From positions 1-24,814 of the forward strand of contig USEM01000016.1 of NCBI GenBank assembly GCA_900553695.1: a stretch of DNA of 24,814 nucleotides, in the 5' to 3' direction. The notes beneath the pieces were generated by a model. The model was not told the origin of the DNA and did no database searches. It saw nothing but the letters and a program-made list of their open reading frames with translations. Below are positions 23,495-24,814 of the stretch, piece after piece. The translations under genes were made by a program, and so were the position numbers. How positions within the stretch are numbered: the stretch's first letter is position 1; each line of letters opens with the position of its first letter. Source of the DNA: an uncultured Clostridium sp. GTDB taxonomy: Bacteria > Bacillota > Clostridia > TANB77 > CAG-508.

Positions 23495-24814
23495 ATGCAA
23501 AAGGTTATAAAAGACGTATTTCAAGATTTTAAAAAGGAAAGCAGTATTCAAGAAGCACAAATTCAAAAAATGAATTTATATAAAAAAAGCAACAAGTTAG
23601 AGGTAGAAATTTTAAGTCAAAATCAGCTAAAAGTTCAAGATTTAGCTGATTTTGAAACTTATTTATCGACAAGATTTAACATTCAGACAATTATAATAGA
23701 TGTAAAATATCCAGAAATTGAACTAATTCACACACTTGAAGATGACTGGAACGACATTATAAAATATGTAGCTTCAAAATTTCCAATTACGAAAGCAATT
23801 TTAAAAGAAAGTACAATTACATTAGATGGAAATAGTGCGGAAATCAATTTAAAAAGCAAAAGTTCAGAGTTTTTACATGCATATTCAGTAGATAGTGTTT
23901 TAGAAAAACTTTTTATGAATGTATATGGCAGAAAATATAGAGTTACATACAATGAAAATATTACAGATGAAGAAATAAACGAACAACGCCATCGCTTAGA
24001 AGAATTACAGGAAAATGTTTGCAAAAATATTGTAAATAACTTAAACTTCATTGCAGAGGAAAATAAGAAGGCTGCTCAAGAGTTGAAACAAGAGCAAAAG
24101 GCAGAAGAAAGTGCTGGAAATATAGAGGAAGAACCAGAAGAAGAAACACCTTTAATACTTGGAAGAAGTGCAAATATCAAAGAACAAATTGTAAAAATAA
24201 AAGACCTAACAGCAGATTACGGAAGAGTTGCTTTGCAAGGAAAAGTAATAAGAACAGATTCAAGAGAATTAAAAAACGGTAAAACCTTAGTAATGTTTGA
24301 TGTATATGATGGAACAAGCACAATTACTTGCAAATCATTCGTTGAACCAGAAAAAGTGCAAAAAGTTATGGCAAGAATTAAACCAAAAATAAGAGTAAAA
24401 CTACAAGGAAATGCAGCATATGATAACTTTGCAAAAGAGCTTGGAGTTCTTGCAAATGTAGTAATAGAATTGCCACCACAAGCAGAAATTACAAGACAAG
24501 ATAATAGCATGACAAAGCGTGTGGAACTACACATGCACACTCAAATGAGCCAAATGGATGCTATTACACCAGCAAAAGAATTAATAAAACGAGCTGCATC
24601 ATGGGGAATGAAATCAGTTGCAATCACAGACCATGGAGTTGTACAAGCCTTCCCAGAAGCAAAACATGCAGTTGACGACTTAGGCTTAGACATAAAAGTT
24701 ATATATGGTGTTGAAGCATATTTTATTCCAGATGATGAAATACCAGAAGGAGAAGATGCCTGGAAAAAGGTTAAACCATATCATGCAATAATACTTACAC
24801 AAACACAAAAAGGA
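23495..24814 (+). CDS. polC: DNA polymerase III PolC, N-terminal part (runs off the window)
   Basis: The first 440 codons are present, from ATG 23495 after GGGAG; another ATG at 23487 gives only a seven-codon frame. PolC is the main replicative polymerase of low-GC Firmicutes and usually has about 1,400-1,450 residues. Residues 1-220 are the N-terminal domains. Residues ~175-210 are an acidic linker (EEEPEEETPLILGR). Residues ~240-325 form the OB fold (ADYGRVALQGKVIRTDSREL). From residue ~342 the PHP domain begins with VELHMHTQMSQMDAI (H346, H348) and AITDHGV (H380). The exonuclease and polymerase domains lie beyond the right edge. There is no in-frame CGG in this part. Confidence 0.95.
   Translation, partial: MQKVIKDVFQDFKKESSIQEAQIQKMNLYKKSNKLEVEILSQNQLKVQDLADFETYLSTRFNIQTIIIDVKYPEIELIHTLEDDWNDIIKYVASKFPITKAILKESTITLDGNSAEINLKSKSSEFLHAYSVDSVLEKLFMNVYGRKYRVTYNENITDEEINEQRHRLEELQENVCKNIVNNLNFIAEENKKAAQELKQEQKAEESAGNIEEEPEEETPLILGRSANIKEQIVKIKDLTADYGRVALQGKVIRTDSRELKNGKTLVMFDVYDGTSTITCKSFVEPEKVQKVMARIKPKIRVKLQGNAAYDNFAKELGVLANVVIELPPQAEITRQDNSMTKRVELHMHTQMSQMDAITPAKELIKRAASWGMKSVAITDHGVVQAFPEAKHAVDDLGLDIKVIYGVEAYFIPDDEIPEGEDAWKKVKPYHAIILTQTQKG

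Noticed and set aside
1..24814. CRISPR arrays, insertion sequences, rRNA or tRNA genes
   Set aside because: No regularly spaced repeats, transposase genes with terminal repeats, or tRNA/rRNA-like sequences were seen on either strand by eye; a covariance-model search could still find a tRNA I missed.

Overview
The window looks like the genome of a low-GC, spore-forming member of the Firmicutes (Clostridia-like). The reasons are the strongly A/T-biased codon use, AGGAGG ribosome binding sites before nearly every gene, consensus sigma-A promoters, a PolC-type DNA polymerase III gene, perfect Spo0A boxes and a Spo0E-like domain. I cannot name a species.

Positions 1-18066 are the late region of a prophage, all on the plus strand. 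The order is portal (C-terminal part), a two-gene cassette resembling the signal-sponge anti-defence proteins Acb2/Tad1 and Tad2, a terminator, scaffold, major capsid protein, a putative decoration protein, head-completion proteins, a beta-propeller-like tail protein, a coiled-coil putative ejection protein, a ~2174-residue polyvalent protein (metallopeptidase-like and ADP-ribosyltransferase-like domains), tail fibre genes, and an XhlA/holin/amidase lysis module. The layout is closest to a short-tailed (P22-like) virion: no tape measure or tail-tube gene is visible. Integrase and terminase are not in the window.

Positions 18067-20036 hold regulation and defence genes: two strong tandem promoters, a Doc-family toxin with a small putative antitoxin, a minus-strand HTH protein fused to a Spo0E-like domain, and a divergent promoter carrying two perfect Spo0A boxes that drives a 45-residue protein. 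From 20037 the sequence is host-like: an ABC importer operon (ATPase, permease, substrate-binding protein), a HAD phosphatase, and the first 440 codons of polC.

The most striking observation concerns frameshifts. Four genes (portal, Tad2-like, polyvalent protein, ABC permease) are each broken by one +1 shift. In every case the zero-frame codon at the break is CGG, and skipping its C restores the conserved protein. By manual reading, CGG occurs in frame nowhere else in about 7,750 codons, while CGT, CGA, CGC, AGA and AGG are used for arginine. This suggests either +1 frameshifting (or four-base decoding) at an unread CGG codon in this lineage, or a systematic C-insertion sequencing error. Both can be tested.
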